Shown piece after piece: positions 1 to 7,750 of a stretch of 64,000 nucleotides of DNA. This stretch comes from an uncultured Eubacteriales bacterium. Its GTDB lineage: Bacteria > Bacillota > Clostridia > Oscillospirales > UBA644. Numbering within the stretch: position 1 is the stretch's first letter; the number at the start of each line of letters is the position of its first letter. Location: contig CAKSBH010000007.1 of the NCBI GenBank assembly GCA_934438175.1, positions 52,618 to 116,617 on the forward strand, in the 5' to 3' direction. Position numbers and translations under genes: made by a program. The notes beneath the pieces are model-generated. The model searched no databases. It was given only the letters and a program-made list of their open reading frames with translations, and was not told the DNA's origin.

Positions 1-438
1 GAGACCGTTTCGCCCGCACAGTACGATTACAACCGCATTGCCGCGCGCAGTCCCTATCAGGTATGGGGCTTCGGGCCCTCGCTTCTCCGTGCCGACGGCA
101 GTGTTCTGACGGCGGCTGAGGTGAAAGCCATGAATACGGCGTACGGCGGCATTCTTACCCGCAACAACCCCCGCACGGCGGTGGGCTATTACGAGCCGGG
201 ACATTACTGCTTCCTGGTTGTGGACGGCAGAAACAGCGGCGTTTCCAACGGGCTTGTCGTTACGGAGATGTCGCAGATCTTTGCGGATCTGGGCTGTAAG
301 GTCGCCTACAACATGGACGGCGGCGATTCCTCGCAGGCGTATTTCAACGGGGAAATGATTCGTTATAAAGGGCGGAATCTTCCCGACCTGCTTTGCGTGG
401 GTGAGATTGTGCGCACAAAGGGGGATGACGGACAATGA
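1..438 (+). CDS. Phosphodiester glycosidase family protein (NAGPA-type), C-terminal part
   Basis: The reading frame is already open at base 1, so the gene is truncated at its 5' end by the window edge. The visible 145 residues match the C-terminal part of the phosphodiester glycosidase (NAGPA/DUF2233) domain: VWGFGPSLL, then LTRNNPRTAVGYY, then a strand ending in NMDGGDSSQAYFNG, which is the conserved GG-S core of this family. Family members hydrolyse sugar phosphodiester linkages and are often annotated as exopolysaccharide biosynthesis proteins; they usually act outside the membrane. The stop codon overlaps the next start (ATGA), and a glycosyltransferase follows two genes later, so a role in surface polysaccharide processing is a reasonable inference. 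The substrate is unknown. Confidence 0.8.
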   Translation, partial: ETVSPAQYDYNRIAARSPYQVWGFGPSLLRADGSVLTAAEVKAMNTAYGGILTRNNPRTAVGYYEPGHYCFLVVDGRNSGVSNGLVVTEMSQIFADLGCKVAYNMDGGDSSQAYFNGEMIRYKGRNLPDLLCVGEIVRTKGDDGQ

Positions 439-689
439 GAGAACGGAAATCTTCACCGATCCGGGTATTTTTCTCGGTTCTTCCTCACGTCAACCTGGCA
501 CTTTCGCTGTGGTATCTCACCGTGTTTTTTGCAGATCTTTACAACCGTCCCATGGCGCTGTTTGACAACGAGATCACCCGGTGGATGCTGGCGGGCTATG
601 CCGTTCTGGTTCTTCTTCAGTGCGGCAACGCGATCTGGCGGCGTGTCGCCCGAGCCCAGAGAAACCGCCGCTCCAACGGGGAAGAATAG
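435..689 (+). CDS. Small membrane protein of unknown function
   Basis: This 84-residue protein starts at an ATG that overlaps the upstream stop codon by 4 bases, so it is probably translationally coupled. It has a basic N-terminus, two hydrophobic stretches (about residues 12-32 and 48-66) and a basic C-terminal tail rich in Arg. I do not recognise a family. Its place between a phosphodiester glycosidase and a GT2 glycosyltransferase with GtrA-like membrane helices suggests it belongs to the same surface-glycan operon, possibly as a membrane partner. That role is inference only. Confidence 0.6.
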   Translation: MRERKSSPIRVFFSVLPHVNLALSLWYLTVFFADLYNRPMALFDNEITRWMLAGYAVLVLLQCGNAIWRRVARAQRNRRSNGEE

Positions 690-697
690 AGGAAAAA

Positions 698-1759
698 ATG
701 ATGAGCGAAGAAAAAAGATCGCTGTTTATTATTCCCGCCTATCATCCGGCGGATACGCTGACGGAACTGGTCCGTCAGATCCGGCAGGACGGATATCCGG
801 TGCTGGTGGTGGATGACGGAAGCGGCGACGCATATCTTCCGGTTTTCGAGCAGATTGCCGATGCGGTGACCCTGCTTCGCCATACACAGAATCAGGGCAA
901 GGGAGCGGCTATGAAAACGGCGTTTTCGTATGTTCTGCACCGGATGCCGGACGTGGATGCCGTGGTGACGGTGGATGCGGACGGTCAGCATCTTCTGCCG
1001 GATGCCGAGCGGGTGCTTGCCCGCGCGCTTGCCGAGCCGGGAACGCTCGTTCTCGGGTGCCGTGATTTTGACCGTGACATTCCGTGGCGCTCCCGATTGG
1101 GCAACAAATTTACCCGCACCGCCTTTGAACTGGCTTCCGGCGTGCGGCTGACCGATACGCAGACGGGACTCCGCGCGTTTACCCGCGATCTTCTGCCGCT
1201 GATGACGGAGATCTCCGGCTCACGGTATGAATACGAAACCAACCAGCTGCTGGCGTGCAGCGGTTCGGGCGTTCCGCTTGCCGAGGAGACCATCGAAACC
1301 GTTTATGCCGACCGGGAAAATTCCACCTCGCACTTCCATCCGGTACGGGATTCTCTGAAGATTTTCGGCTGTATTCTGCGCTTTGCGCTGCCGGAACTGC
1401 TGTGCGAAGTGGGCGAGTTTCTGCTGTTTGTGATGTTTCTGCGCCTGTTTTCCCCGCTCCGGATTCCGGCGGTGGCATCCGAGGCGCTTGCCTGTCTGCT
1501 TGCTTCCGTGGTCAAATTCGCCGTGCGTCCCCGTCCGCTTGCGGGGCGGAAGATTCCGTTTTCCCGTGCGCTTGCCGGTTTTGTACGGCGTGCCGCCATC
1601 ATTCTGGCAATCTCCGTGGTGCTGCTGTTTGTGATGACCCATCTGTTCTCCATCGGTCCCGTGGTCGCCAAACTGCTGGCGGAGCTGATGATTCTTCTGG
1701 GCGGCTTTGTTCTGCGTTCGGTGCAGATTTCCCGCCTCGGAAAGCAGAAAAAAGCGTAA
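698..1759 (+). CDS. GT2 glycosyltransferase fused to a membrane (GtrA-like) domain
   Basis: The N-terminal domain is a GT-A fold glycosyltransferase family 2 enzyme: IIPAYHPADTL, the nucleotide-binding VVDDGSGD, NQGKGAAMKTAF, and the metal-binding DADGQH. This pattern is typical of DPM1/polyprenyl-phosphate glycosyltransferases. From about residue 220 the protein becomes hydrophobic, with roughly four membrane helices that look like a GtrA domain. Such fusions transfer a sugar to a polyprenyl phosphate and help move it across the membrane for wall or teichoic acid decoration. The start at 698 is preceded by AGAGG; an adjacent ATG at 701 is equally possible. A strong terminator follows 17 bases after the stop, so this is the last gene of its operon. 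Confidence 0.82.
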   Translation: MMSEEKRSLFIIPAYHPADTLTELVRQIRQDGYPVLVVDDGSGDAYLPVFEQIADAVTLLRHTQNQGKGAAMKTAFSYVLHRMPDVDAVVTVDADGQHLLPDAERVLARALAEPGTLVLGCRDFDRDIPWRSRLGNKFTRTAFELASGVRLTDTQTGLRAFTRDLLPLMTEISGSRYEYETNQLLACSGSGVPLAEETIETVYADRENSTSHFHPVRDSLKIFGCILRFALPELLCEVGEFLLFVMFLRLFSPLRIPAVASEALACLLASVVKFAVRPRPLAGRKIPFSRALAGFVRRAAIILAISVVLLFVMTHLFSIGPVVAKLLAELMILLGGFVLRSVQISRLGKQKKA

Positions 1760-1775
1760 ATTCCATAAAAAAATC

Positions 1776-1808
1776 CGTCTTCCGGAAACTCCGGAAGACG
1801 CTTTTTTT
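1776..1808. terminator. Bidirectional intrinsic terminator
   Basis: A perfect 10-bp stem (CGTCTTCCGG / CCGGAAGACG, loop AAACT) is followed by seven T on the plus strand and preceded by a run of seven A. It therefore serves both the plus-strand glycosyltransferase operon and the convergent minus-strand ylmH gene. Confidence 0.9.
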
Positions 1809-2559
1809 ATACAAAAATTTCTACGGTGACATACAGCCGTCCCTTGCGGCTTTGCCCGTGGATGCCCCAGTAGCGGAATCTGCCGTGCCCGCGTACGCTT
1901 ACCGTCTCGCCTTCGCGAAGCGGCGTTCCCATCCCGGTGCAGATCCTTCCGTCCCGGAACACATTGCCCGCTTCAAACAACGCGGCGGCATCCGCCCGTG
2001 ACAGGGAAAACACGGCGGCGACCAGTGCGTCCGGCCGTTCCGACGCAACCGGAACCGTCCGCTCCTCGCACCGTGTGCCGAGCCCTTCGGGAATCTGCGA
2101 AAGAATCTCACAGACGACCGGCGTGTGCCGCACCGATGTGAGCTCCCGTGCCAGAAACGGCGCGGTCTCTTTGGTGCAGAACAGGTAGCCGATGTTGTTC
2201 TGCAAAAAAATATCGCCCAGTTTTTCCCGCCGGATGCCCCGGCTCATCAGCGCTCCGAGAAGATCCCGATGGGTCAGTTCTTCGGCGAATTTCCGGCTTC
2301 GGGGTTCGATTTTTACGCACGAAACGGGAAACGGCTCGTCGTAATCCGGCTGCCCGAACCGCGCCATCACGCGCTCGCAGTTCTCCGTGCCGCCGAAGCA
2401 CCGGATTCCGGCACCGTCCAGAGCCGCCCGGCTGCGTTCCAGCACGTCACGCTCTGCCAGCCCGAGAAAATCCGTGTAGACATATCTTCCGCTGCCGCGG
2501 GATCTTCCTGCCAGTTCCTCCAGCCGTTTCTTCAGCGCCGCTTCCTCTTCCCGTGTCAT
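1807..2559 (-). CDS. ylmH: YlmH-family S4-domain RNA-binding protein
   Basis: The 250-residue protein matches YlmH, an RNA-binding protein with a C-terminal S4 domain linked in Bacillota to stalled-ribosome rescue and to the division gene neighbourhood. Typical segments are YTDFLGLAERDVL, GALMSRGIRREKLGDI, and the S4 segment FSLSRADAAALFEAGNVFRDG followed by a short basic C-terminus. The ATG at 2559 is chosen because GGAGGG lies 6-7 bases upstream on the minus strand; the open frame continues upstream but would include that ribosome binding site. It is monocistronic here, divergent from cotJ and not beside sepF or divIVA as it often is. Confidence 0.85.
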   Translation of the reverse strand: MTREEEAALKKRLEELAGRSRGSGRYVYTDFLGLAERDVLERSRAALDGAGIRCFGGTENCERVMARFGQPDYDEPFPVSCVKIEPRSRKFAEELTHRDLLGALMSRGIRREKLGDIFLQNNIGYLFCTKETAPFLARELTSVRHTPVVCEILSQIPEGLGTRCEERTVPVASERPDALVAAVFSLSRADAAALFEAGNVFRDGRICTGMGTPLREGETVSVRGHGRFRYWGIHGQSRKGRLYVTVEIFV

Positions 2560-2582
2560 GGCTTCCCTCCGTTTTTTTCTCA

Positions 2583-2611
2583 ATTATACGGCAGATTCCC
2601 GCGATTGTCAA
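2583..2611 (-). promoter_or_regulatory. Sigma A promoter of ylmH
   Basis: Reading the minus strand, TTGACA (2611-2606) is separated by 17 bases from a perfect TATAAT (2588-2583). It lies 24 bases upstream of the ylmH start. Its -35 hexamer coincides with the region where the divergent cotJ promoter should have its own -35 element. Confidence 0.85.
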
Positions 2612-2634
2612 GCGGGTTTTCTGCGGCATATACT
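2606..2634 (+). promoter_or_regulatory. Candidate sigma E promoter of the cotJ operon
   Basis: CATATACT at 2627-2634 matches 7 of 8 positions of the sigma E -10 consensus CATACAMT, and cotJ is a known mother-cell operon. The -35 region (about 2605-2612, TTGTCAAG) is weak. The same 8-mer followed by G occurs upstream of yqfC at 34609. The element lies 36 bases before the cotJA start. Confidence 0.5.
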
Positions 2635-2669
2635 GGGATGGACTCTCAAATCAAGGAGGAAAAAACAGA

Positions 2670-2897
2670 ATGGATCAAAAAGGAATTTTTCTGCACGACG
2701 AGGCAGGGACGGATGCCGTTTCCCTGCGTGTGGACGAAGGATGCCGCGGCTACACCTGTCTGGACAACGGATCGGCGCCGCTGGCCATGTCGTATACGCC
2801 GATGCAGAAGTTTGAAGAGCTTTATACCCCGGCGGAAGCGTGGCAGAACGGAACGCTGTTCCGTAAGCTGAATCTTCCGTTTGTCGGAAAGAGGTGA
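2670..2897 (+). CDS. cotJA: Spore coat associated protein CotJA
   Basis: The 75-residue protein carries the CotJA core SYTPMQKFEELYTPAEAW, followed by NGTLFRKLNLPF. In Bacillus, CotJA is required with CotJC for assembly of the CotJ proteins into the inner spore coat. The ATG has AGGAGG 10 bases upstream. It is the first gene of a cotJA-cotJB-cotJC operon in the usual order, with gaps of 7 and 18 bases between genes, and a sigma E-like -10 element lies just upstream. Confidence 0.9.
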   Translation: MDQKGIFLHDEAGTDAVSLRVDEGCRGYTCLDNGSAPLAMSYTPMQKFEELYTPAEAWQNGTLFRKLNLPFVGKR

Positions 2898-2904
2898 GGG
2901 ACGG

Positions 2905-3147
2905 ATGACAGAAAAGGAAAAACGGATGCGTGCGTATTCGCAGAACCGCTTTGCCGCTCTGGAAACGGCGCTTTATCTCGATACACATCCCACCGACCGC
3001 AAGGCGCTTGCCGCGTTCCGGACCTACGCGGAGGAAGCGGAGAAGCAGCGGGCGGAATATGAGGAAAAATTCGGCAGGATCTCCCTTTCGTCGCCTTCGA
3101 CCGGCGATGTGTGGACGTGGATTTCCGGTCCGTGGCCGTGGCAATGA
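2905..3147 (+). CDS. cotJB: Spore coat protein CotJB
   Basis: The 80-residue product matches CotJB: an N-terminal helix with ETALYLDTHPTDRKAL, a charged linker, and the characteristic aromatic C-terminus WTWISGPWPWQ. The start is the ATG at 2905, just after GTGAGGG; the next in-frame ATG would remove the conserved N-terminus. It lies between cotJA and cotJC, as in other spore formers. Its molecular role is not known beyond being part of the CotJ coat sub-complex. Confidence 0.88.
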   Translation: MTEKEKRMRAYSQNRFAALETALYLDTHPTDRKALAAFRTYAEEAEKQRAEYEEKFGRISLSSPSTGDVWTWISGPWPWQ

Positions 3148-3165
3148 GAAAGGGAGAAAAAAATT

Positions 3166-3762
3166 ATGTTTGATTATTTGAAAATGCTTCAGTTTCCGGT
3201 CAACATCAAGAACCCGGATCCCAAGGCGGCGTCGTTTATCATCAGTCAGTACGGCGGTCCGCACGGCGAGATCGGCGCCTCGCTGCGGTATCTTTCCCAG
3301 CGGTATTCCATGCCCTACGACGAGCTGCGCGGCATTCTGACCGACATCGGCACGGAGGAACTCGGCCATTTTGAGATGGTGGCGACCATCGTGCATCAGC
3401 TGACGCGGAATCTGAAGGAGGAGGACATCAAGGGCACGCCGTTCGCCGATTATTTTGTGGATCACACCGCATCGGTCTATCCGCAGGCGGCATCCGGCGT
3501 TCCGTTCTCGGCATCGACGTTTGCCGTTACGGGCGATCCGTTTGCGGATCTTTCCGAGGATCTTGCCGCCGAGCAGAAGGCACGGCTGACATACGACAAC
3601 ATTCTGCGTATGGTGGATGATCCCGATGTGCGGGAACCCATCCGCTTCCTGCGCGAGCGCGAGCTGGTGCATTACCAACGCTTCGGCGAAGCCATGCGCG
3701 TGCTTCAGGAACGCAGCGACTGCCGCAATTTCTACGCGGTCAACGCGTCGTTCGATCAATGA
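3166..3762 (+). CDS. cotJC: CotJC, spore coat manganese catalase
   Basis: The 198-residue protein is a manganese catalase of the CotJC type. The dimanganese ligands can be placed in helices: EELGHFE gives an E-x-x-H pair, and a second pair appears in REREL-VHYQ (E and H) near residue 165. The N-terminal helix includes PHGEIGASLRYLSQRY. CotJC degrades hydrogen peroxide and sits in the spore coat. It is the last gene of the cotJ operon, preceded by AGAAAGGGAG. No clear terminator was found before the VanZ promoter, which starts 19 bases after the stop. Confidence 0.92.
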   Translation: MFDYLKMLQFPVNIKNPDPKAASFIISQYGGPHGEIGASLRYLSQRYSMPYDELRGILTDIGTEELGHFEMVATIVHQLTRNLKEEDIKGTPFADYFVDHTASVYPQAASGVPFSASTFAVTGDPFADLSEDLAAEQKARLTYDNILRMVDDPDVREPIRFLRERELVHYQRFGEAMRVLQERSDCRNFYAVNASFDQ

Positions 3763-3780
3763 TCTTCCGGCGCATCTTTC

Positions 3781-3809
3781 TTGACAGCGCAGGGATTCTG
3801 TGATAGAAT
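3781..3809 (+). promoter_or_regulatory. Sigma A promoter of the VanZ-like gene
   Basis: TTGACA (3781-3786), a 17-base spacer and TAGAAT (3804-3809) form a near-perfect vegetative promoter. The predicted transcription start is about 20 bases before the start codon. Confidence 0.85.
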
Positions 3810-3836
3810 AACGGTGTCTTGTTCAGGAGGATGCGC

Positions 3837-4358
3837 ATGAAGTGTCTTTGGGATTTTGCCGCCCTGGCGGTTGTGTATGCTTTTCTTTTTCCGTATCTTC
3901 GCCGCCGCGGACGGTGGGCATTCCGAAGCGGAACGGTGCTGTACCTGTATCTTTCCGCCGCGTTGTATGTGGTGCTGATGCCGGTTCTGGCATCAATTCC
4001 CGACATCGGCTCGCATCCCTATGTGCCCATGGCTCTTGCTCCGTTTGACGACCTGATCTGCGGCTACGGCGGGGCTTTGCGCCAGATTGTGCTCAACGTG
4101 CTGCTGACCGTCCCTTTCGGCTTTCTTCTGCCGTGCGTGTCGCAGAAATTCCGTTTCGGCAAAACGGTTCTTACGGTGTTTCTGTGCTCTGTGGGGGTCG
4201 AATTGCTTCAGCCGCTTCTCAGCCCCCGGCGCATTTCCGACATCACCGACGTGATTACCAACACGGCGGGCGGCGTGCTGGGCTGGTTGCTGTTTCTGCT
4301 GTTTGAAAAACGGATCCGTTCTCTGCGCGACACCGTGGACGGCTGTGGAAACGGTTGA
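3837..4358 (+). CDS. VanZ-family membrane protein
   Basis: The 173-residue protein has about four membrane helices and the VanZ hallmarks: a conserved region with LNVLLTVPFGFLLP, then GVELLQPLL, then the RISDITDVITNTAGGVLGW motif. VanZ proteins were first seen in glycopeptide resistance clusters, but most, like this stand-alone copy, have no known substrate. ATG codons occur at 3831 and 3837; AGGAGG ends at 3830, so 3837 has the right spacing. It has its own promoter and terminator and is monocistronic. Confidence 0.85.
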   Translation: MKCLWDFAALAVVYAFLFPYLRRRGRWAFRSGTVLYLYLSAALYVVLMPVLASIPDIGSHPYVPMALAPFDDLICGYGGALRQIVLNVLLTVPFGFLLPCVSQKFRFGKTVLTVFLCSVGVELLQPLLSPRRISDITDVITNTAGGVLGWLLFLLFEKRIRSLRDTVDGCGNG

Positions 4359-4391
4359 AAACCCCTGTGAAAAAAATCGGAGTGAAAAATC

Positions 4392-4425
4392 GGCGGAGAT
4401 GTTTTTTGCATCTCCGCCTTTTTGT
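4392..4425 (+). terminator. Intrinsic terminator after the VanZ-like gene
   Basis: A 10-bp stem (GGCGGAGATG / CATCTCCGCC) with a seven-base loop is followed by TTTTTGTTTTTT. It lies 33 bases after the VanZ stop codon. Confidence 0.88.
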
Positions 4426-4439
4426 TTTTTGGGGTATTC

Positions 4440-4622
4440 TTCCGGTATTCTATTGTACGCGCGCAAATAAAAATATATTTCCTCTTATTCTATATAACAA
4501 TGAGATACTTTAATAACCATAATCAGAATAAGAATCATAACCAGAATCAAACAAGAAAAAGAAGTAGAAGAAGAAAAAGAAACGTCTTAAACCGTCTTAA
4601 AACGCTTTAAGACGTCTTTTTT
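4440..4622. other. AT-rich low-complexity segment ending in a terminator-like hairpin
   Basis: This stretch is clearly richer in A and T than its surroundings and is dominated by short CAT/AAT/GAA-type repeats between 4501 and 4580. A frame from ATG 4501 to 4611 would encode a 36-residue peptide of Asn/His/Gln followed by Arg/Lys, but it has no ribosome binding site. CGTCTTAAA occurs twice (4583 and 4593); the second copy pairs with TTTAAGACG (4606-4614) in a 9-bp stem followed by TCTTTTTT. On the minus strand the same hairpin could terminate the chrA transcript. Confidence 0.5.
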
Positions 4623-4692
4623 ACCCGATTGCGCAGCTGTCGCTGCTTTTACGCCTGCGCCCGCGTACGGCACACGCTTCCCTACAGGCGCG

Positions 4693-5280
4693 CTACGCGG
4701 AAAGCGGCGGTCCGTTCAGAATACCGAGAAAGCCCGCTCCGATTCCGAGCGCGGCGGCGCCCAGCAGAAGAAGAACGGGGTGGATCCGTCGGAAGGCGGC
4801 AATCAGCGTCACGGCAAAGACGGCGAGGGAAAACCAGAACGTGCCGCCGGTGAACGTCCCGGCCGAAATGCCGGAGGGAAACAGAACGGTCTGTGCCATG
4901 GACACGGCGGCAGAGCCGATCAGTCCCACCACGGCGGGGCGGAGTCCGCACAGAAGCCCCTCCACGGCACGGCTCTTCCGGAACTTCAGATAGAATTTCG
5001 CCACAAGCAGAATGACCAGAAACGACGGAAGCACCACACCCAGGGTGGCGCAGACGGCTCCGGCGACGCCTGCCTGCTCGGCGCCGATGTAGGTGGCGAG
5101 GTTGATGGCGATGGGACCCGGCGTGGATTCTCCCAGAGCAATCAGATCCGGCAGACGCTCCTCGGCAATCCATCCAAAGGCGGTGACTTCCTGACGGATG
5201 AGGGGCAGCATGGCATAGCCGCCGCCGAAGGTGAACAGCCCGATTTTGAAAAAGGTCCAGAACAGAAGAAGCAGAATCAT
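4693..5280 (-). CDS. Chromate transporter half-protein (ChrA family), second copy
   Basis: This 195-residue protein is one half of a CHR-family transporter: FKIGLFTFGGGYAMLPLI near the N-terminus and GESTPGPIAINLATYIG are the two family signatures, followed by about five membrane helices. The proteins are annotated as chromate/sulfate antiporters; the true substrate is rarely tested. The start codon overlaps the stop of the upstream chrA half-gene (ATGA), so the two halves are made together and probably form a heterodimer, as known for short CHR pairs. The 3' side carries the hairpin at 4593-4622. Confidence 0.88.
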   Translation of the reverse strand: MILLLLFWTFFKIGLFTFGGGYAMLPLIRQEVTAFGWIAEERLPDLIALGESTPGPIAINLATYIGAEQAGVAGAVCATLGVVLPSFLVILLVAKFYLKFRKSRAVEGLLCGLRPAVVGLIGSAAVSMAQTVLFPSGISAGTFTGGTFWFSLAVFAVTLIAAFRRIHPVLLLLGAAALGIGAGFLGILNGPPLSA

Positions 5281-5858
5281 TTTCCGTCATCCTTTCTGTG
5301 TGACAGCAGCGTCACACCAAGCCCCAGCAGGGCAGAGCCGAGGATGAGGAGAATGACACGTACCCCGGTAAACAGCGAAAGCCCGAACGCCGCTGCCATC
5401 ACCGCATAGGCAAACCAGTTCTTCGGACATTGCCTGCCCAGCGTGATTGCCGCGCGTACCAGCAGCGCCAGCACGCAGGCACGGATGCCCACAAAGGCAT
5501 AGCGCACGGGCTCCAGCTGCCGGAAGGCGTCCGGAATCCAGGACAAAACAAGCAGAATCAGAAACGACGGAAGCACCACGCCCAGGGTGGCGCAGGCGGC
5601 TCCGGCAACCCCGGCAACCTTCTGCCCCACAAACGTGGCGGCATTGACGGCAATCGGACCGGGGGTGGATTCGGCAATCGCTGTGATGTCCAGAAGATCA
5701 TGCTCCGATATCCAGCGGTTCTTCTCCGCCGCCTCCCGCTGAATCAGGGGAATCATGGCATAGCCGCCGCCGAACGTGAACAGCCCGATGCGGGCAAACG
5801 TCACAAACAGCTTCCCCAGGGTCTTTCCGCGTTCCCGGCGCTCCGCCCGTTCTTCCAT
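5277..5858 (-). CDS. Chromate transporter half-protein (ChrA family), first copy
   Basis: This 193-residue CHR-family protein has an Arg/Glu-rich N-terminus before FARIGLFTFGGGYAMIPLI and later AESTPGPIAVNAATFVG. It is clearly homologous to its downstream partner. Two tandem half-length genes replace the single long chrA of many proteobacteria. The start at 5858 is preceded by AGAGAGGG on the minus strand, and a strong promoter lies 28-56 bases upstream. Function as an anion exporter is a family-level inference. Confidence 0.88.
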   Translation of the reverse strand: MEERAERRERGKTLGKLFVTFARIGLFTFGGGYAMIPLIQREAAEKNRWISEHDLLDITAIAESTPGPIAVNAATFVGQKVAGVAGAACATLGVVLPSFLILLVLSWIPDAFRQLEPVRYAFVGIRACVLALLVRAAITLGRQCPKNWFAYAVMAAAFGLSLFTGVRVILLILGSALLGLGVTLLSHRKDDGK

Positions 5859-5885
5859 GCGAATCCCTCTCTTTCGTTTTCTGTA

Positions 5886-5914
5886 ATACTAACATACTTT
5901 GCGGGCAATGTCAA
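5886..5914 (-). promoter_or_regulatory. Sigma A promoter of the chrA pair
   Basis: On the minus strand TTGACA (5914-5909) is followed after 17 bases by TAGTAT (5891-5886), with TG in the extended -10 position. Between here and the spoIVA promoter (5915-6152) I see no gene; the open frames there have no ribosome binding site. Confidence 0.8.
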
Positions 5915-6152
5915 CGGCGGAATTCAGGAAAATGTTCACGATATGTGGGAATAAATTTGAAATACGCCTGTCGCAATTCACAGTACGTCAAATTTGCGTT
6001 GCAAAAGAGCGGGGATACACGGACATCCCCCGGCGAAGAGACGCCGATTCCGGGCGGTGTGAGCGGCGTGACGTGCGGTGCGGAAAAGCGTCCTGCCGCA
6101 TCCCGGAACCGGAAGGGGGAACGGAAAGCGGGACGACTTTGCGGGTTCTTCG

Positions 6153-6181
6153 TCATAATCTGCCCGGCAGCGTCATAGCAT
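6153..6181 (+). promoter_or_regulatory. Candidate sigma E promoter of spoIVA
   Basis: TCATAAT (6153-6159), a spacer of 14 bases and CATAGCAT (6174-6181) match the sigma E consensus KMATATT-N14/15-CATACAMT at 6 of 7 and 6 of 8 positions. spoIVA is a classical sigma E gene, and the element ends 37 bases before its start codon. Confidence 0.6.
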
Positions 6182-6218
6182 CTACTGAAAATCAAGTGAC
6201 ACATTCGGAGGGCTTATT

Positions 6219-7697
6219 ATGGCAGATCAATCCATTTTTCGGGACATTGCCGAGCGGACGGGCGGCGATATTTACATCGGCGTCGTGGGACCGGTCAGGA
6301 CGGGAAAAAGCACGCTGATCAAAAAGATTACGGAAACCCTGGTCATTCCTCACATTGAAGACGCATACCGGCGCGACCGCGCGCTGGATGAACTGCCGCA
6401 GTCGGCGGCGGGGCGGACCGTGATGACGACCGAGCCGAAATTCATTCCGGAAGAGGCGGCGGAGCTGATGCTGGAGGACGGCATGAAGGTTCGGGTGCGT
6501 CTGATTGACTGCGTGGGCTACATCGTGCCGGGCGCACGGGGGTATCTGGAAGAGGAACAGCCCCGCATGGTGATGACGCCGTGGTTCGACGAGCCGGTTC
6601 CGTTCAACATGGCGGCGGAGGTGGGCACGCAGAAGGTCATTGCCGAGCATTCCACCATCGGGCTTGTGGTGACGACGGACGGTTCGGTCTGCGAAATCGA
6701 CCGTGAGGATTATACCGAAGCGGAGGCACGCGTGATCGGCGAACTGAAGGAATTGGGCAAACCGTTTGCGGTTCTGCTCAACAGCGCCCATCCGGAGGCG
6801 GAGGAAACGCAGGCACTGGCACACCGTCTGACCGATACGTATGGGGTCGCGGTTCTTCCGGTGGACTGTCTCCGTCTGAACGAGGAGGATGTGCGGAACG
6901 TTCTTTCCACGGTTCTCGGCGAATTTCCCGTCCGTGAAATCCGGCTGGAGCTGCCGGGCTGGCTGACGGCGCTGGCACCGGAGCATCCGCTGAAGGCATC
7001 GCTGTATGCCGATATCCGTGAGGCGGCAAACGATGTACGGTGTGTGCGGGAGGCACGGCGCGTGCCGGACCTTCTGGCGCAGAACGAGTTTGTTTCGTCT
7101 GCCGCCGTTTCCCGGACCGAGCCGGGCGAGGGGTCCGTGACGGTTCGGGTGCGGCTGCCGCAGCGGCTGTTCTATCGGGTTCTGAGCGAAAGCACGGGCG
7201 TGGAGATCTCCGACGACGGACAGCTGATGCGTCTGGTCACCGAGCTGAATCACGCCAAGGAAAATTACGACCGTGTGGCGGATGCCATGCGGGAGGCGGA
7301 TGCCAGCGGCTACGGCATCGTCACACCGGCGATGGAGGATCTTTCGCTGGAAGAGCCGGAGATCGTGCGGCAGGGTTCCCGCTTCGGCGTGCGGCTGAAG
7401 GCATCGGCGCCGTCGTATCACATCATCAAGGCAAACATCGAAACCGAGGTCTCGCCGGTGGTCGGCAGCGAAAAGCAGTCCGAGGAACTGGTGCGATTCC
7501 TTCTTACCGGCTTTGAAGAGGATCCGAAAAAGATCTGGGAAAGCAATCTGTTCGGAAAATCCCTGCACGAACTGGTCAACGAGGGGCTGCATACCAAACT
7601 GAACAAGCTGCCCTCCGATGCCCGCGAAAAGGTGCAGGGGACGCTGGAAAAGATCATCAACGAGGGCTCCGGCGGTCTGATCTGCATCATTCTGTAA
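6219..7697 (+). CDS. spoIVA: Stage IV sporulation protein A (coat basement ATPase)
   Basis: The 492-residue protein matches SpoIVA over its length: MADQSIFRDIAERTGGDIYIG at the N-terminus, a Walker A motif GPVRTGKS at residues 24-31, and the typical C-terminus GGLICIIL that in Bacillus is used for anchoring and coat recruitment. SpoIVA binds and hydrolyses ATP to polymerise on the outer forespore membrane, forming the platform for the spore coat. The start has CGGAGGG 7 bases upstream. It is monocistronic, with a sigma E-like promoter upstream and a terminator downstream. Confidence 0.97.
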   Translation: MADQSIFRDIAERTGGDIYIGVVGPVRTGKSTLIKKITETLVIPHIEDAYRRDRALDELPQSAAGRTVMTTEPKFIPEEAAELMLEDGMKVRVRLIDCVGYIVPGARGYLEEEQPRMVMTPWFDEPVPFNMAAEVGTQKVIAEHSTIGLVVTTDGSVCEIDREDYTEAEARVIGELKELGKPFAVLLNSAHPEAEETQALAHRLTDTYGVAVLPVDCLRLNEEDVRNVLSTVLGEFPVREIRLELPGWLTALAPEHPLKASLYADIREAANDVRCVREARRVPDLLAQNEFVSSAAVSRTEPGEGSVTVRVRLPQRLFYRVLSESTGVEISDDGQLMRLVTELNHAKENYDRVADAMREADASGYGIVTPAMEDLSLEEPEIVRQGSRFGVRLKASAPSYHIIKANIETEVSPVVGSEKQSEELVRFLLTGFEEDPKKIWESNLFGKSLHELVNEGLHTKLNKLPSDAREKVQGTLEKIINEGSGGLICIIL

Positions 7698-7708
7698 ACA
7701 AAAAAATA

Positions 7709-7741
7709 CACGGACGGCAAAAAACCGTCCGTGCTTTTTTT
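7709..7741. terminator. Bidirectional terminator between spoIVA and the DUF378 gene
   Basis: A 9-bp stem (CACGGACGG / CCGTCCGTG, loop CAAAAAA) is followed by a T run on the plus strand and preceded by seven A that act as a T run on the minus strand. It separates two convergent genes. Confidence 0.88.
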
Positions 7742-7750
7742 CCGGGTCTG

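Noticed and set aside
5899..6318. A plus-strand frame in the gap before spoIVA
   Set aside because: No ribosome binding site, no family resemblance, and it runs into spoIVA in another frame; the gap is better read as promoter region.
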